Origin: an uncultured Pirellulaceae bacterium
GTDB taxonomy: Bacteria > Planctomycetota > Planctomycetia > Pirellulales > Pirellulaceae
Assembly (NCBI GenBank): GCA_938036435.1
Contig: CALHPU010000080.1
Coordinates: forward strand, 1 to 51,732
Length of the DNA: 51,732 nt
Reading direction: 5' to 3'
The translations under genes were made by a program, and so were the position numbers. The first letter of the stretch is position 1. Each line of letters starts with the position of its first letter. The notes beneath the pieces are model-generated. The model did not search any database. It worked only from the letters and a program-made list of their open reading frames with translations, and had not been told where the DNA came from. Shown here in pieces: positions 8,228-20,907 of the stretch.

Positions 8228-9106
8228 TTATCGTTTGAATTGAATCCCAAACAAAACATTTTGGGCAGTATATTCGAAATCGGATAGAAACGATCGAGGG
8301 CCTCCGACAGAAGATATATCTAAATCTGTTTCCGTATTGCCAAAATACCGATACTCCGCAAAGAGGCTCACCCGACACGACTTTACATACTTTAAACCAA
8401 CGATTCCTTGATAGGCGAGTGCCCAGTCGTCCGCGTCTAGGTCAATGCCTAAACCGTCCACGCTAAATTCTCCATCCTGTCGTGACGCACCAAGACCGAG
8501 ACCGACGTAGGGCTGCAGTCGGTAATCGGTGCGAAAGTCTCGAATGACATTTACCATCGTTGAGAAGTTGTTCATCCGACCACTTAACGGGAACGCTATG
8601 CCGCCCGAGTTCACACTTGCGACTGAGTTGTTTCGCCAGCTACTTTCCCGTTCGACACGCAGATTGTCATTGAGATAGATACCTTTGGCGGTCCCCAAAA
8701 TGAAACCGTCGTTAAAGTCTAAACCGTCAAGGAAGTCATTACCGCCCTCATCTTCTAATTCTGACCATCCACCAAAGACACTGCGATAGGTTTCATAGCC
8801 ACACGAATTTCCAAATGGCCTTAATGCTCTCGAGATCGAACGAAGCTTGGCAATTCTCTGCCCGCACTTACAGCCGCTTTGCTCACATCCACAAGTCGTC
8901 GCTTGTTCGAAGTAGCCGCCTGCTTCTCCAATTTCAGTGTGTTCTGAAGCAATCTCCGCGTATTGCGAGCCTACTTCCGAAACCTGCAAGCCAACATCAG
9001 AGCCCGCACAATCAGTACAAATTTGCGATTGTGCTAAGCCGGAGACCAAAGCGACGGAGATAAAAACGAGCGTTGCAAAACAGAATTTCTTTTTCAAAAT
9101 AATCAT
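8228..9106 (-). CDS. Secreted outer-membrane beta-barrel protein
   Basis: 292 aa. A Sec signal peptide (MIILKKKFCFATLVFISVALVSGLAQS) is followed by a Cys-rich stretch (CTDCAG, CGCEQSGCKCG). The rest is made of alternating hydrophobic/polar strands typical of small OmpA/porin-like barrels: LQPYVGLGLGASRQDG, ALAYQGIVGLKYV, SLFAEYRYFG, and a C-terminal strand ending VLFGIQFKR. The strand AEYRYFG is common in barrel proteins. The substrate or role is unknown; it may be structural. The gene stands alone, with a terminator downstream and about 620 bp upstream without genes. The paired Cys motifs near the N-terminus are unusual for a barrel and might form disulfides. Confidence 0.75.
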   Translation of the reverse strand: MIILKKKFCFATLVFISVALVSGLAQSQICTDCAGSDVGLQVSEVGSQYAEIASEHTEIGEAGGYFEQATTCGCEQSGCKCGQRIAKLRSISRALRPFGNSCGYETYRSVFGGWSELEDEGGNDFLDGLDFNDGFILGTAKGIYLNDNLRVERESSWRNNSVASVNSGGIAFPLSGRMNNFSTMVNVIRDFRTDYRLQPYVGLGLGASRQDGEFSVDGLGIDLDADDWALAYQGIVGLKYVKSCRVSLFAEYRYFGNTETDLDISSVGGPRSFLSDFEYTAQNVLFGIQFKR

Positions 9107-9729
9107 CGGGGCACCTTTTCGTCGTTGGGCCTTCTCACTGCCGTCTTGAGCATCATTGCAAAACGGAAGTCGAAAACTATTGATTTTGGCAGAGACAACG
9201 AACGCCGCTCATCCCTATTGGACTGATGCCGCAACGGCGTCTAAAGGCCTACATTTCTGCCTTTTCGCGAATCTCACAGACTGCGTAATAGTAGGCTTAT
9301 CGTCGCTCCGTTAATTATTTATGAAGGCGGCTCGGTTTGGCCAATTTATGAAACCATTCAGAATGACTGCTACAACAGGTTTCAGATCGTTCTTCGGAAG
9401 TAAACGCAACGGAAAAATGAATGAGCCTCGGCAATGTTTTTAGCCGGAAGTGATCTGGCGGAGAAGACTGCATTTATTGCGTCGTCCAGATTTGGAAGAA
9501 GGACCTCAAATGCTTAAGCGAAAGGGCGCAGGCAATCCGGTGTTCACTCTAATCCGTTGTTATCCATGCCGGACGGTTTGGTCTATCACGCTTTTTGGTG
9601 CGCGAATGCCTATTGCATCGGAGGAGAAATAGCGCTCATCGGCCAGCACCAAGATTGAATCAAGCCGCCGCACTCGTCCTGCGACTGCGCGAAATTGGAA
9701 CCGCGAGACGATGTCATGAAAAACAAAAG
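9107..9729. other. Intergenic region, no gene seen
   Basis: About 620 bp between the start of the barrel gene and the stop of the sugar-kinase/nucleotidyltransferase gene. Short open frames of 60-71 codons exist on both strands but show no ribosome binding site or protein-like composition. It should contain the barrel gene promoter, which I cannot pinpoint. Confidence 0.5.
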
Positions 9730-13088
<3,359 letters not shown>

Positions 13089-13089
<1 letters not shown>

Positions 13090-13952
13090 CACTTGGCCTC
13101 CCCAGCCGAGATTTGCGGCAGGGCAACTAACTCTAACATTTGCGTCAGGATGTTGTCTCTGTCTTTTCCAGAAAGCGCGATTGCCAATTGGCTCTTCAGC
13201 AATCCGTACTTTACTCCAATGTTGTATCGAAGGCCGGCGATCTCAAGGGCAAGGTATCGTTGTCGGCTTGCAAGTTCATTGAGAGCGGGTGAAAGTTGAA
13301 TGTTACAACCGGCGGGTGCATTGGCGATGCTCTCTTCCAATAATTCCATCACTAGCGGAGTCAGCACGTGCATCCCGGACAAACATAGATAATGGCTGGA
13401 TCGCAAACCTGCGACGACCAATTCTTGTTCCGCCAAAGTTGGCGTGGGTTTTTCTATGATCTTGCTGATGCGGTAAAGATCGTTAGAGTTAGCTTCAGGC
13501 GTGCCGCCAACGGTCCCAAAATAGGGCAGCATGTTCTCACGAGTGGCTTGAACGGCCGAAACCGCGCAATTCTCCTTTTTGGCAAGCTCTACGATTTGGC
13601 GAGCACAGTTCGTGTTGCCGTTGCTGATGTAAACGTGGTCGCTGACCAAGTGGAGGAACGGTTCGTCGCCGACAAAATCGCGCGCCCGCAAAATTGCATC
13701 ACCGTACCCGCGCGGCGAGTCTTGCTCAAGAAAGGTCAAGCGGCCTGCTAAATCGCCGGACGCTTTAAGAAAGTTCTCTTCGGCACCTGGACAAATGACG
13801 ACACAGATTTCTTCAGCACCCGCGTTGACGGCTTCTTCGACAATCAGCTGGAGAGCTGTTGTGTCGCGACCGTTGCGATCGACGAGATTCTGTAGCGGGA
13901 GGGACTTTTGGTCAGGAGCCGCAGCGGTAATGACTGCTTTGCGAATACTCAT
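13089..13952 (-). CDS. GalU-like nucleotidyltransferase family protein, signature loop degenerate
   Basis: 287 aa from the ATG at 13952 (MSIRKAVITAAA); the frame is open further to 14108 but homology-like sequence starts here. It resembles UTP-glucose-1-phosphate uridylyltransferases: KAVI at the N-terminus, LQLIVEEAVNAGAEEI, FLEQDSPRGYGDAILRARDFVGDEPFLHLVSDHVYI and IIEKPTP. The usual nucleotide-binding loop G-x-G-T-R-x-x-P-x-T-K is replaced by AAPDQKSLPLQNLVD, so normal catalysis is doubtful. It may be a regulatory or structural partner of the fusion protein encoded by the overlapping downstream gene. UDP-glucose synthesis by this protein should not be assumed. Confidence 0.78.
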
Positions 13953-14208
13953 GGTTACAGTTTTAAGAAAGGCAAGGTCAACAGATTGGCGAGAAACCGA
14001 GCGATGTACTGCTGGTTCTTCTAAGTTCCAAAACGAATATAAAGAAGAGGATAATTGGAACTCACTAGCTGCGATAGCTTTGCGGATTCGTAAAGTGTGC
14101 GTCGTCACGGCTCTGAACCGACGCCACCGTCACAATCGATACAGTCCCTACACTTCAGTGGTGCAAAGGCCGTTATTGCAGCAAAACTAAAACCGAAACC
14201 AAGAGCAA

Positions 14209-14238
14209 ATGGCTGGCCCTCATGGAGGAGCCAGCCAT
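14209..14238 (-). terminator. Hairpin after sodN, possible terminator
   Basis: ATGGCTGGC (14209-14217) pairs perfectly with GCCAGCCAT (14230-14238) around a 12-nt loop, about 58 nt past the sodN stop. The T tract after it is weak (TTTGCTCTT), so termination is possible but not certain. The rest of 13953-14295 contains no gene. Confidence 0.5.
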
Positions 14239-14295
14239 CGAAATTGCTTGCAAGTTGAGCAGAAGCGTCGAATTCAAGTGTAAGATTTCGGCGGT

Positions 14296-14820
14296 CTATT
14301 CGCCTTCGCTGAAGTCAGGCTCTTTGCCTTCATAGGCGCGGTAGAAATCGTAGATGGCTTCTTTAAGGGCACCGGCGGTCGCTGGATCGGCGGCCTGTTT
14401 GGCTTTCATCGCCGCTACGATAACGCGGTGAGCAGATGCCAGTTGCCCGGTGTAGTCTTTATGATCTGCCTTAATGCGTTGTGCAAAAAAGTACGAAGCC
14501 ATCACTTCTTGAATATGACTGGCATGATCCTCTTTGGTCGTCACCCAGCGACTGACTTGGTTAATGCTGGTGCCTGACATCTGTCCTTCACCAGCACTGC
14601 TCGCAAAATCATTAATGGCACCAATCGATTTGGCGATCGTTTTTGTATCCTCCAACATGCTTTCAAACCGCAATTGGTCGGTGTAAATTCCACAAGGAAC
14701 TTGGCAATGAGGAACAGGCTTAGGGGCAGGTTTAGCGACCAATGTTGTCGCTGAGGCGTTAGTCGCAAAAATTAGTGCAAGTGAAAAAAGTAAAGTAGAA
14801 GTAAATACACGAATCATCAT
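14296..14820 (-). CDS. sodN: Nickel superoxide dismutase with export signal
   Basis: 174 aa. NiSOD converts superoxide to oxygen and hydrogen peroxide at a nickel ion held by the N-terminal hook of the mature protein. The hook H-C-x-x-P-C-G-x-Y is present as HCQVPCGIY, giving His38, Cys39 and Cys43 (His1, Cys2, Cys6 of the mature enzyme). The rest is the four-helix bundle expected for the family (QLRFESMLEDTKTIAKSI, NQVSRWVTTKEDHA, FFAQRIKADHKDY). Before the hook is a Sec-like signal (LLFSLALIFATNASA) and then a Pro/Lys spacer TTLVAKPAPKPVP. Activity needs His38 to become the free N-terminus, so a second cut after VP is implied. No sodX-like protease gene is adjacent. ATG 14820 or 14817 may start it; GGAG precedes both. 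Confidence 0.93.
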   Translation of the reverse strand: MMIRVFTSTLLFSLALIFATNASATTLVAKPAPKPVPHCQVPCGIYTDQLRFESMLEDTKTIAKSIGAINDFASSAGEGQMSGTSINQVSRWVTTKEDHASHIQEVMASYFFAQRIKADHKDYTGQLASAHRVIVAAMKAKQAADPATAGALKEAIYDFYRAYEGKEPDFSEGE

Positions 14821-15020
14821 GTGCTCCGATCATAAACGGTTTTTTAGAGAAATCACCCTTTGGAGGTGCCTGAGGGTTTCACAATCCTAGCGGTGGCAGG
14901 TCGGTCCATCCCAAACTAGCAGTTAAGCGCCCACCAATTCAACATCCAACGCACAATATCTGACAATTAGTGGGTGAATAAATTCAAGTGGGTCAATAAA
15001 TTTAGGCATGTGTTTTTGAA

Positions 15021-18000
15021 TCAAAATCTCAATTCGATTTGAAAAAAGTCGTGCCTTGAAAAATCGACACCGACACGGTGAAGGTTGTCATCCACCTTAA
15101 TCGTTGTGTCAGAATGTCCTAGAAGGTTTTGTCGTTCGACGCTTGTCAAGGTTAAAGGAGTAGAAATGTGCAGCCGCCCTGCCCTGCCCTCAGTTTCTTG
15201 GAGCCGAAGTCGAATCGCGACAAGCTTACCCTCAGAGAACAGGGGCTCGCTATGAGTGGAGATGATGTTCTTGCAGTCCAAGTGTAAAAGGCAGTGTTGT
15301 TGAGGTGCGTCTTCGAAGAATTTCGATGGCAGTTGATCAATGGTGTAGACGGGGGCGTCAAAATGAATTGCCGCTCTGGCGGCGTGGCTGATGTTTACGC
15401 CAATCCCTAAGCGAAAGTTGCGTTGTTGTTCGTTGCCGACAATCAACAGCGTATCAAGTCTGCACCGCGCAGATCGGCGATGGGCCGGCAAACCTCCGGC
15501 AAGCAACGTTAGCGAGTAATCTGCCATCGCGATTTGGACAAAATTTGGCGACTGGATCTGAGGATCAACCGTTTCGAATTTCGCCAATTGGCAAGCGGCG
15601 TGAATTGAGCAAGATTCATCCTGCCACGCCAGTTGGCTGGAAAACCAAGTCGCAGCAGAAGCGGGCAACGCGATTTTTGGAGTCAATTCAATTTCAATTT
15701 CCAAATGACGTTGTCCTCGAAACAAACGAAACGTTTGCTTGAATTCAGCAACCTCCTCGCCGGCAAAACAAATTGTTCCAGCAGTTTCTATTTGTCCAGC
15801 GACTTTTGAAAGCGCGATGGGGTTGATCGTGTGACAGATCATTTCGCTAGGAACCGCTGGCCGCGTATGATCATGGAAGGCAATTCGTTGTCCGCCACGA
15901 TTTCCACGCTTGCCGTGAAACTGAATGCTTCTTAGCCCACCTGTCTTATCGTCGACCGTTGCGATAAAGAACTCGTTCTGCAGTTTGTTACCGTCAAGGA
16001 CATCGGGCTCACGTTTTACAATTGATGAACTGGCAGTGGCGGAGCTTTGCAGACGCGCTGCGGCAAAGCTATCCACGTCCATGATCCATTGATGGCCAGA
16101 TTGGTCAGTCTGGACAGCGGACAACTGGAATGGTTTATGTGAACTGGAAAAGCCAACTTCCTTCGACATTGTGTTTGCGGTTGTTGTAATGGCGAGTCGC
16201 CGACGGAAACCCAAAGGATTCAACAGAATCGTAGTTGAGTTGTCCTCTGGATCAGATCCAATTGTATTCCGAAGGAGTATTAAGGTCGCGGCTTCGATTG
16301 CCTTGATCCGCTGGTCGACTTCCGGCCGGCACGGTTGCCAGGATTCGGTTTGTTCCTCAACGGTCTGCTGAACGCTGTTAATGCGATTTGCGATCGAAAC
16401 GCATTGATCAGCAGCCTCGGTGTCACCGGCAGATCGCAACTGGGATGCCATGGCAATCCACGTGTTGAGATGTGCCAATGACGTGAGTTGCCAGGTACGT
16501 TTCCAATAGCTGGCGATTGAGGAAATTGGAGCCTTGGATTCGTTCTTGCAGGCCTCCGAGAGATACCCGTGTCGGTACTCGTCAGGAAGGAACGTGTCTC
16601 CGTAACCCGGGTCATAGATTTCGTCAAAGTGATTTTCGAGCGTTTGGAACGTACCCAAGACTGGAGAGCGTGAGCTGATACGGACAAGGTCATGAAAGCT
16701 CGATTGAGTTTTCCCGGGCCAGTGAACTAGCAACATCGTTGCGGAGTGCGCGGAGTCCAGTTGTCTGCCGAATTGGACTGAGAAATCGAGGAAGGTCGCC
16801 GCGTCGGAGGCATCAAGCGCTGTTTCGGCCGTGGCCATGATGGAGCTGTCACCTGGGCCAGACCAAGCAATGGTGCCCGTGGAGCATGGCGGAACGCGTC
16901 CGCGATCAAGCGATACATGTAGGGCTCCGACGAAATCAAGTTGCTCCAACAATAGTGGAAGATCACTGGTCAAGCCAGCGCGGCGTCTTACGTACACCTT
17001 TGGCTGAGCCCCCAGCAATCGGCTCGCCGTTTGAACGCACTGCCGTATCTGGCTCACTGCGGCGTCTTTGCCCAGCAAAGGTGTCGGCAGTTCAAACTGA
17101 TTTCCACCAACAAGAGACTTCGAGCCATCCGCCATACGTTGCCGCAGAAGCTCTGTCGTTGCTGTGCTGTTCTGGGCCAACGTTTCGATGTTGCTGCCGG
17201 TCATAAGAAGATTCGAAGGATGAGAGCTTTTTACTTCTGCTGCAAACGATTTCCCAAGCGTTTTGTCAGAAGTCAGGACGAGATCAATTAGGTCTGGCTT
17301 TACGGGGTAGTAGTTGTTTTTCTCCTCCATCAATGTGTCGTAGCAAGTCGTTAACTCTTCCTCGGCAGTTTGATAATCCTCCGAGACAACGGCCAACGCT
17401 GATTTGACTAAAGCGTTGTCAAAACGTCGTTCATTGAGATTGGAAGAGTATCTGATTTTTCGCGTTAGCAGTTGCACCTGAAGCCACGCGTAACCTAGGG
17501 CATGAAAATCATTGACCCATTGTTTTATCGTTTCGTCAGTTCGCAGCTCTAACAGCTCACTAATTCGTTGTGTGATATCGTCTCGATCGGTTTGTCCGGC
17601 GACCATTGCCGCGGTCGCGTCGGCGGCAGAGGCAGCAAAGCCTTCGTGCAGCGAAGATGTAGAGACTGTAGGAATGAACAGAACACAGTTCTGCCACAGC
17701 AGATCCGCTTCCGTGTCGAAGCCATCAGGGTTGTCTGGTGAATACGACGTTTCCTGATCCGCCTGTTGCCGCGTTAATCTAAACGGGCTGCCATCGTATG
17801 GTCGTGGCGCATGCGGGCCGTTGTGGTCCCCGCTTTGCGGTTGGTCGATGTCGTCGTCTTCTGAATGCAGATCTGCGAAGTAAGAGTCCGCTTCTTCAAT
17901 CTCTGATTCAGCGGAATTGGACGTAGGGTACCGATCCGCTTTGAAGGCGGTTTGTTCGGTGCTGCACCATACCGGTCTGCAACCGGTGGCGGCAATCAAT

Positions 18001-18125
18001 TCTGGATGCCACGCGGCGGTCCAGTTCGCCAGCAAACTTTCTGCGTCTTGGCCTCGGTGGTGTGTGGGGAAATCGTCAAGGTTCGGGCAGGGCAAAAGAT
18101 TGATGACGCGCGATATTTTTTTCAT
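15021..18125 (-). CDS. Large protein of unknown function, possibly glycoside hydrolase-related
   Basis: 1034 aa from the ATG at 18125 (an in-frame TTG lies 6 nt earlier). It has no signal peptide or membrane helix. The N-terminal 180 residues are rich in Asp/Glu/Ser and low in complexity around 85-120. The middle holds family-like segments such as LVGGNQFELPTPLLG, LLVHWPGKTQSSFHD and FDEIYDPGYGDTFLPDEYRHGYL. The C-terminal 350 residues look beta-rich (FKQTFRLFRGQRHLEIEIEL, INPIALSKVAGQIETAG). The two-part layout recalls GH38 alpha-mannosidases and their C-terminal beta-sandwich, but I cannot identify catalytic residues, so no activity is claimed. It is divergent from pilM and alone in its unit. 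Confidence 0.8.
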   Translation of the reverse strand: MKKISRVINLLPCPNLDDFPTHHRGQDAESLLANWTAAWHPELIAATGCRPVWCSTEQTAFKADRYPTSNSAESEIEEADSYFADLHSEDDDIDQPQSGDHNGPHAPRPYDGSPFRLTRQQADQETSYSPDNPDGFDTEADLLWQNCVLFIPTVSTSSLHEGFAASAADATAAMVAGQTDRDDITQRISELLELRTDETIKQWVNDFHALGYAWLQVQLLTRKIRYSSNLNERRFDNALVKSALAVVSEDYQTAEEELTTCYDTLMEEKNNYYPVKPDLIDLVLTSDKTLGKSFAAEVKSSHPSNLLMTGSNIETLAQNSTATTELLRQRMADGSKSLVGGNQFELPTPLLGKDAAVSQIRQCVQTASRLLGAQPKVYVRRRAGLTSDLPLLLEQLDFVGALHVSLDRGRVPPCSTGTIAWSGPGDSSIMATAETALDASDAATFLDFSVQFGRQLDSAHSATMLLVHWPGKTQSSFHDLVRISSRSPVLGTFQTLENHFDEIYDPGYGDTFLPDEYRHGYLSEACKNESKAPISSIASYWKRTWQLTSLAHLNTWIAMASQLRSAGDTEAADQCVSIANRINSVQQTVEEQTESWQPCRPEVDQRIKAIEAATLILLRNTIGSDPEDNSTTILLNPLGFRRRLAITTTANTMSKEVGFSSSHKPFQLSAVQTDQSGHQWIMDVDSFAAARLQSSATASSSIVKREPDVLDGNKLQNEFFIATVDDKTGGLRSIQFHGKRGNRGGQRIAFHDHTRPAVPSEMICHTINPIALSKVAGQIETAGTICFAGEEVAEFKQTFRLFRGQRHLEIEIELTPKIALPASAATWFSSQLAWQDESCSIHAACQLAKFETVDPQIQSPNFVQIAMADYSLTLLAGGLPAHRRSARCRLDTLLIVGNEQQRNFRLGIGVNISHAARAAIHFDAPVYTIDQLPSKFFEDAPQQHCLLHLDCKNIISTHSEPLFSEGKLVAIRLRLQETEGRAGRLHISTPLTLTSVERQNLLGHSDTTIKVDDNLHRVGVDFSRHDFFQIELRF

Positions 18126-18553
18126 GGTCAAACTTTTTTGGAACTATCAGTCTCACCAAGCGTCAAAAATGTATCCAATGGGCAGTCGCGGGCCATCGGA
18201 TGATCTGTCCGGTTTGAGCAAAGTCCGATGGTCACCCGAATTATGGTTAAAACGCGTCTAAAGCTGTTAAATAATTGAAAATCAGTGTTAAGGCTTACTA
18301 TTTTTTAACGTGGGGTTTGCGACCCCTAACTATCTTGGCACAATGATCCATTGTGGGGGCATTGCCGCCAAATGAGGGAAGACTCAGATCCACTAAGACA
18401 ATCCACCGCCATTGGCAGGTTGCCCTATTTTGGGCTCCCGACCACGGCTTAATACAAGCCAAGGATAGTCGGCGGAAGTAAAAATTGTCAACGCTGAGGC
18501 TCCTCGTGTTCTTCCAACCTATTTAAATCTAACTTACGCAACAGGCATAGATA
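18126..18553. other. Divergent intergenic region upstream of pilM, with palindrome
   Basis: About 430 bp between two divergent genes. CACAATGATCCATTGTG (18339-18355) is a perfect 7-3-7 inverted repeat and may be an operator. GCCC and GGGC at about 18422-18437 form a weaker hairpin. No gene is visible; promoters for both flanking units should lie here. Confidence 0.4.
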
Positions 18554-20803
18554 ATGGCAAAGTCCAACGCAGTATGGGGAATCGACATTGGGCAATGCTC
18601 TTTGAAGGCACTTCGATGCACGTTAAGTCCCGATGGTGAGGGCATTGTCGCTGACAAATACGACTACATCGAATATCCGAAGATCCTCAGTCAAGCGGAC
18701 GCCGATCCAGAGGAGTTGGTTCGAGAGGCAATTGAGCAATTCCTTTCGCGTAACACTGTCGTTGGAGACAAGGTCGCGGTCAGCGTGCCGGGCCAAAACG
18801 GGCTCTCTCGCTTCTTTAAGCCACCACCGGCCGAGGCTAGAAAACTTCCGGATCTAGTGAAATACGAAGTGACCCAGCAGATCCCGTTTCCAATTGAGGA
18901 TGTGATCTGGGATTGGCAACAGCTCGGCGGCACCATCGAAGATGGCCGAACGATCGACGCAGAGGTTGGAATCTTTGCGATGAAACGCGAAGCCGTCTAT
19001 CGCGCTTTGAGCCCGTTCAATGACGCCGACATTGAAGTCGATTTCGTCCAGCTCTCGCCGCTTGCCATTTTTAACGTGGTGTGCCATGACGTTATCGACG
19101 TGCTACCGGATCCAGCAAACTTTGACCCCGAAAACCCACCACCGTCGATCGTCGTCATTTCGATGGGGACCGACACCACCGATTTGATCGTGACCAATGG
19201 AATCAAGTTGTGGCTGCGAAACATTCCAATTGGTGGAAGTCACTTTACCAAACAATTGGCTCGTGAGATGAAGCTTACGCAAGCCAAGGCCGAGCATTTG
19301 AAACGCAACGCCCGGATGGCAGAGAACCCGAAACAGGTTTTCCAAGCGATGCGGCCGGTCTTCAATGATTTGGTCAACGAGGTTCAGCGAAGCTTGACGT
19401 TTTTCAGCAGCATGGACAAATCAGCCGAGATTTCCGAAGTGGTCTTGATCGGTAACGCAGCCAAACTGCCGGGTTTGCGACAGTACCTGAACAAGCAATT
19501 GGAGATCGATGTTCGAAAGATTGACGAGTATCGACGGTTGTCAGGCAGCGCGATCACAGGTCAAAAGTCCTTCGATGAAAACCTCTTGTCATTCGCTCCT
19601 TGCTATGGCCTATGTCTACAGGGCATTCAGAAATCTGAGCTAAAAACAAATCTCCTGCCCAGAGAGATGGTTGTTGAAAGAATCGTACGCGCTAAAAAGC
19701 CATGGATTTTGGCCTCGGTTGGCGCGTTGCTGCTGGGCTGTGTTCTGGGACTTTACTTCGAACACAACGCGTTATGGTCGGTTGACCCTGAGTTTAAAGG
19801 CACCAACAACGCCAGCTGGAAACAAGCTGTTTCCTCAGCCGACAGAGAATCAAAAAAGAGTGCTGCTGCAACAGAAATAGACACGACGCAAAAGGCCAAC
19901 CTTGCAAAGCTTAATTTGTTGGGGAGCGAGCTTTCATCTGCCTCGGACCGCAAGACGCAGTGGATGGAAATGTACTCTGCGATCTCCCAAGCTTTACCGA
20001 AAGATCCGTTTGTCGAAGAGTTGCGGAAACAGGGTATCTCTTCTGTGAATCCTGCCGAATTTCCTTTCGAAGGTCGTAAAGAAATTTACATTGATCACTT
20101 GGAATCGATGTACTACACCGATCTTGGCCAGTGGTATGGCGAGGTAAAGAACGTTTATGAGCGACAGACCGCCGAGACGTTGGCTGGCGGACTTACACCG
20201 GCGGATGACAGCGATTCGGTCGATGAACAGATGGAAGAAGATTCCTTTGGGGATGAGGAAGAAACAAGTGGAGGCAGCAGTAAGCTCTCTGGCGAGTCGG
20301 GATGGGTGATTGAGCTGCAAGCGCATCACTTTCATAACTTCGAAGGCGACACTTCTGTCTTATCCGATCTAGATTACGTGCGATCGACGATTATTAAGCA
20401 ACTGATTGACGGTGAAGTGGTCCTGCCTGATGGTACGTACAAGTTCTCTGATTTAGGCGTAACGTTTCCAACGGTCGTTCGCGCCGACGAGCGCATGACA
20501 GAGAAGTTTATTGAATTTGATCCCGCCGAAGCCCGGAAAGCCCTTAATGGGTTTGACGCAATGGGACGGGGCATGGAAAGCATGAGCGGTTTCAATGGAC
20601 CGGGCACAGCCGACCAGCGCATCGCCGACGGAGAGACAACGTTTAAGGCAAATCTATTCACCTTCGTTGTGCAGATGGCTTGGCAACCTCGAACTCCAAA
20701 CGAACGAAAGTTGGCTCGAGAGGCGCGACTGAAAAAAGAGAAAGAGGAAGCCACTGCTGCGGCCAACAACGAACAATCTGTCGATGGCGAAGATGTCCAG
20801 TAA
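18554..20803 (+). CDS. pilM: Type IV pilus assembly ATPase-fold protein PilM with membrane and C-terminal extension
   Basis: 749 aa, about twice the usual PilM length. The N-terminal 360 residues are PilM: an actin-like fold with GIDIGQCSLKALRC (phosphate loop), VSVPGQNGLSRFFKPPP, VKYEVTQQIPFPIEDVIWDWQ, ISMGTDTTDLIV and EVVLIGNAAKLPGL. PilM normally sits on the cytoplasmic face and binds the N-terminus of PilN. Here a membrane helix follows (about 382-401, ILASVGALLLGCVLGLYF), then a roughly 345-residue non-cytoplasmic part with a coiled region and an acidic linker (DSDSVDEQMEEDSFGDEEE). It may therefore be a natural PilM-PilN-like fusion. It heads a three-gene operon with two other single-pass proteins (105-nt and 64-nt gaps). 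Confidence 0.88.
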   Translation: MAKSNAVWGIDIGQCSLKALRCTLSPDGEGIVADKYDYIEYPKILSQADADPEELVREAIEQFLSRNTVVGDKVAVSVPGQNGLSRFFKPPPAEARKLPDLVKYEVTQQIPFPIEDVIWDWQQLGGTIEDGRTIDAEVGIFAMKREAVYRALSPFNDADIEVDFVQLSPLAIFNVVCHDVIDVLPDPANFDPENPPPSIVVISMGTDTTDLIVTNGIKLWLRNIPIGGSHFTKQLAREMKLTQAKAEHLKRNARMAENPKQVFQAMRPVFNDLVNEVQRSLTFFSSMDKSAEISEVVLIGNAAKLPGLRQYLNKQLEIDVRKIDEYRRLSGSAITGQKSFDENLLSFAPCYGLCLQGIQKSELKTNLLPREMVVERIVRAKKPWILASVGALLLGCVLGLYFEHNALWSVDPEFKGTNNASWKQAVSSADRESKKSAAATEIDTTQKANLAKLNLLGSELSSASDRKTQWMEMYSAISQALPKDPFVEELRKQGISSVNPAEFPFEGRKEIYIDHLESMYYTDLGQWYGEVKNVYERQTAETLAGGLTPADDSDSVDEQMEEDSFGDEEETSGGSSKLSGESGWVIELQAHHFHNFEGDTSVLSDLDYVRSTIIKQLIDGEVVLPDGTYKFSDLGVTFPTVVRADERMTEKFIEFDPAEARKALNGFDAMGRGMESMSGFNGPGTADQRIADGETTFKANLFTFVVQMAWQPRTPNERKLAREARLKKEKEEATAAANNEQSVDGEDVQ

Positions 20804-20907
20804 GCAGTACGAAGCGATTTTGCAAGGTTAGCTTCTGTTGATTTGGCAGAGCGTACTTGGGATTTTTGAAACCAAAACAAACATCATTTTTATAGCGAGT
20901 AAATTCT

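Noticed and set aside
18331..18355. Possible sigma-54 promoter (TTGGCAC near 18335)
   Set aside because: The -12 GC expected 10 bases after the -24 GG is CA here, so the match fails; the segment is better described as a palindrome.
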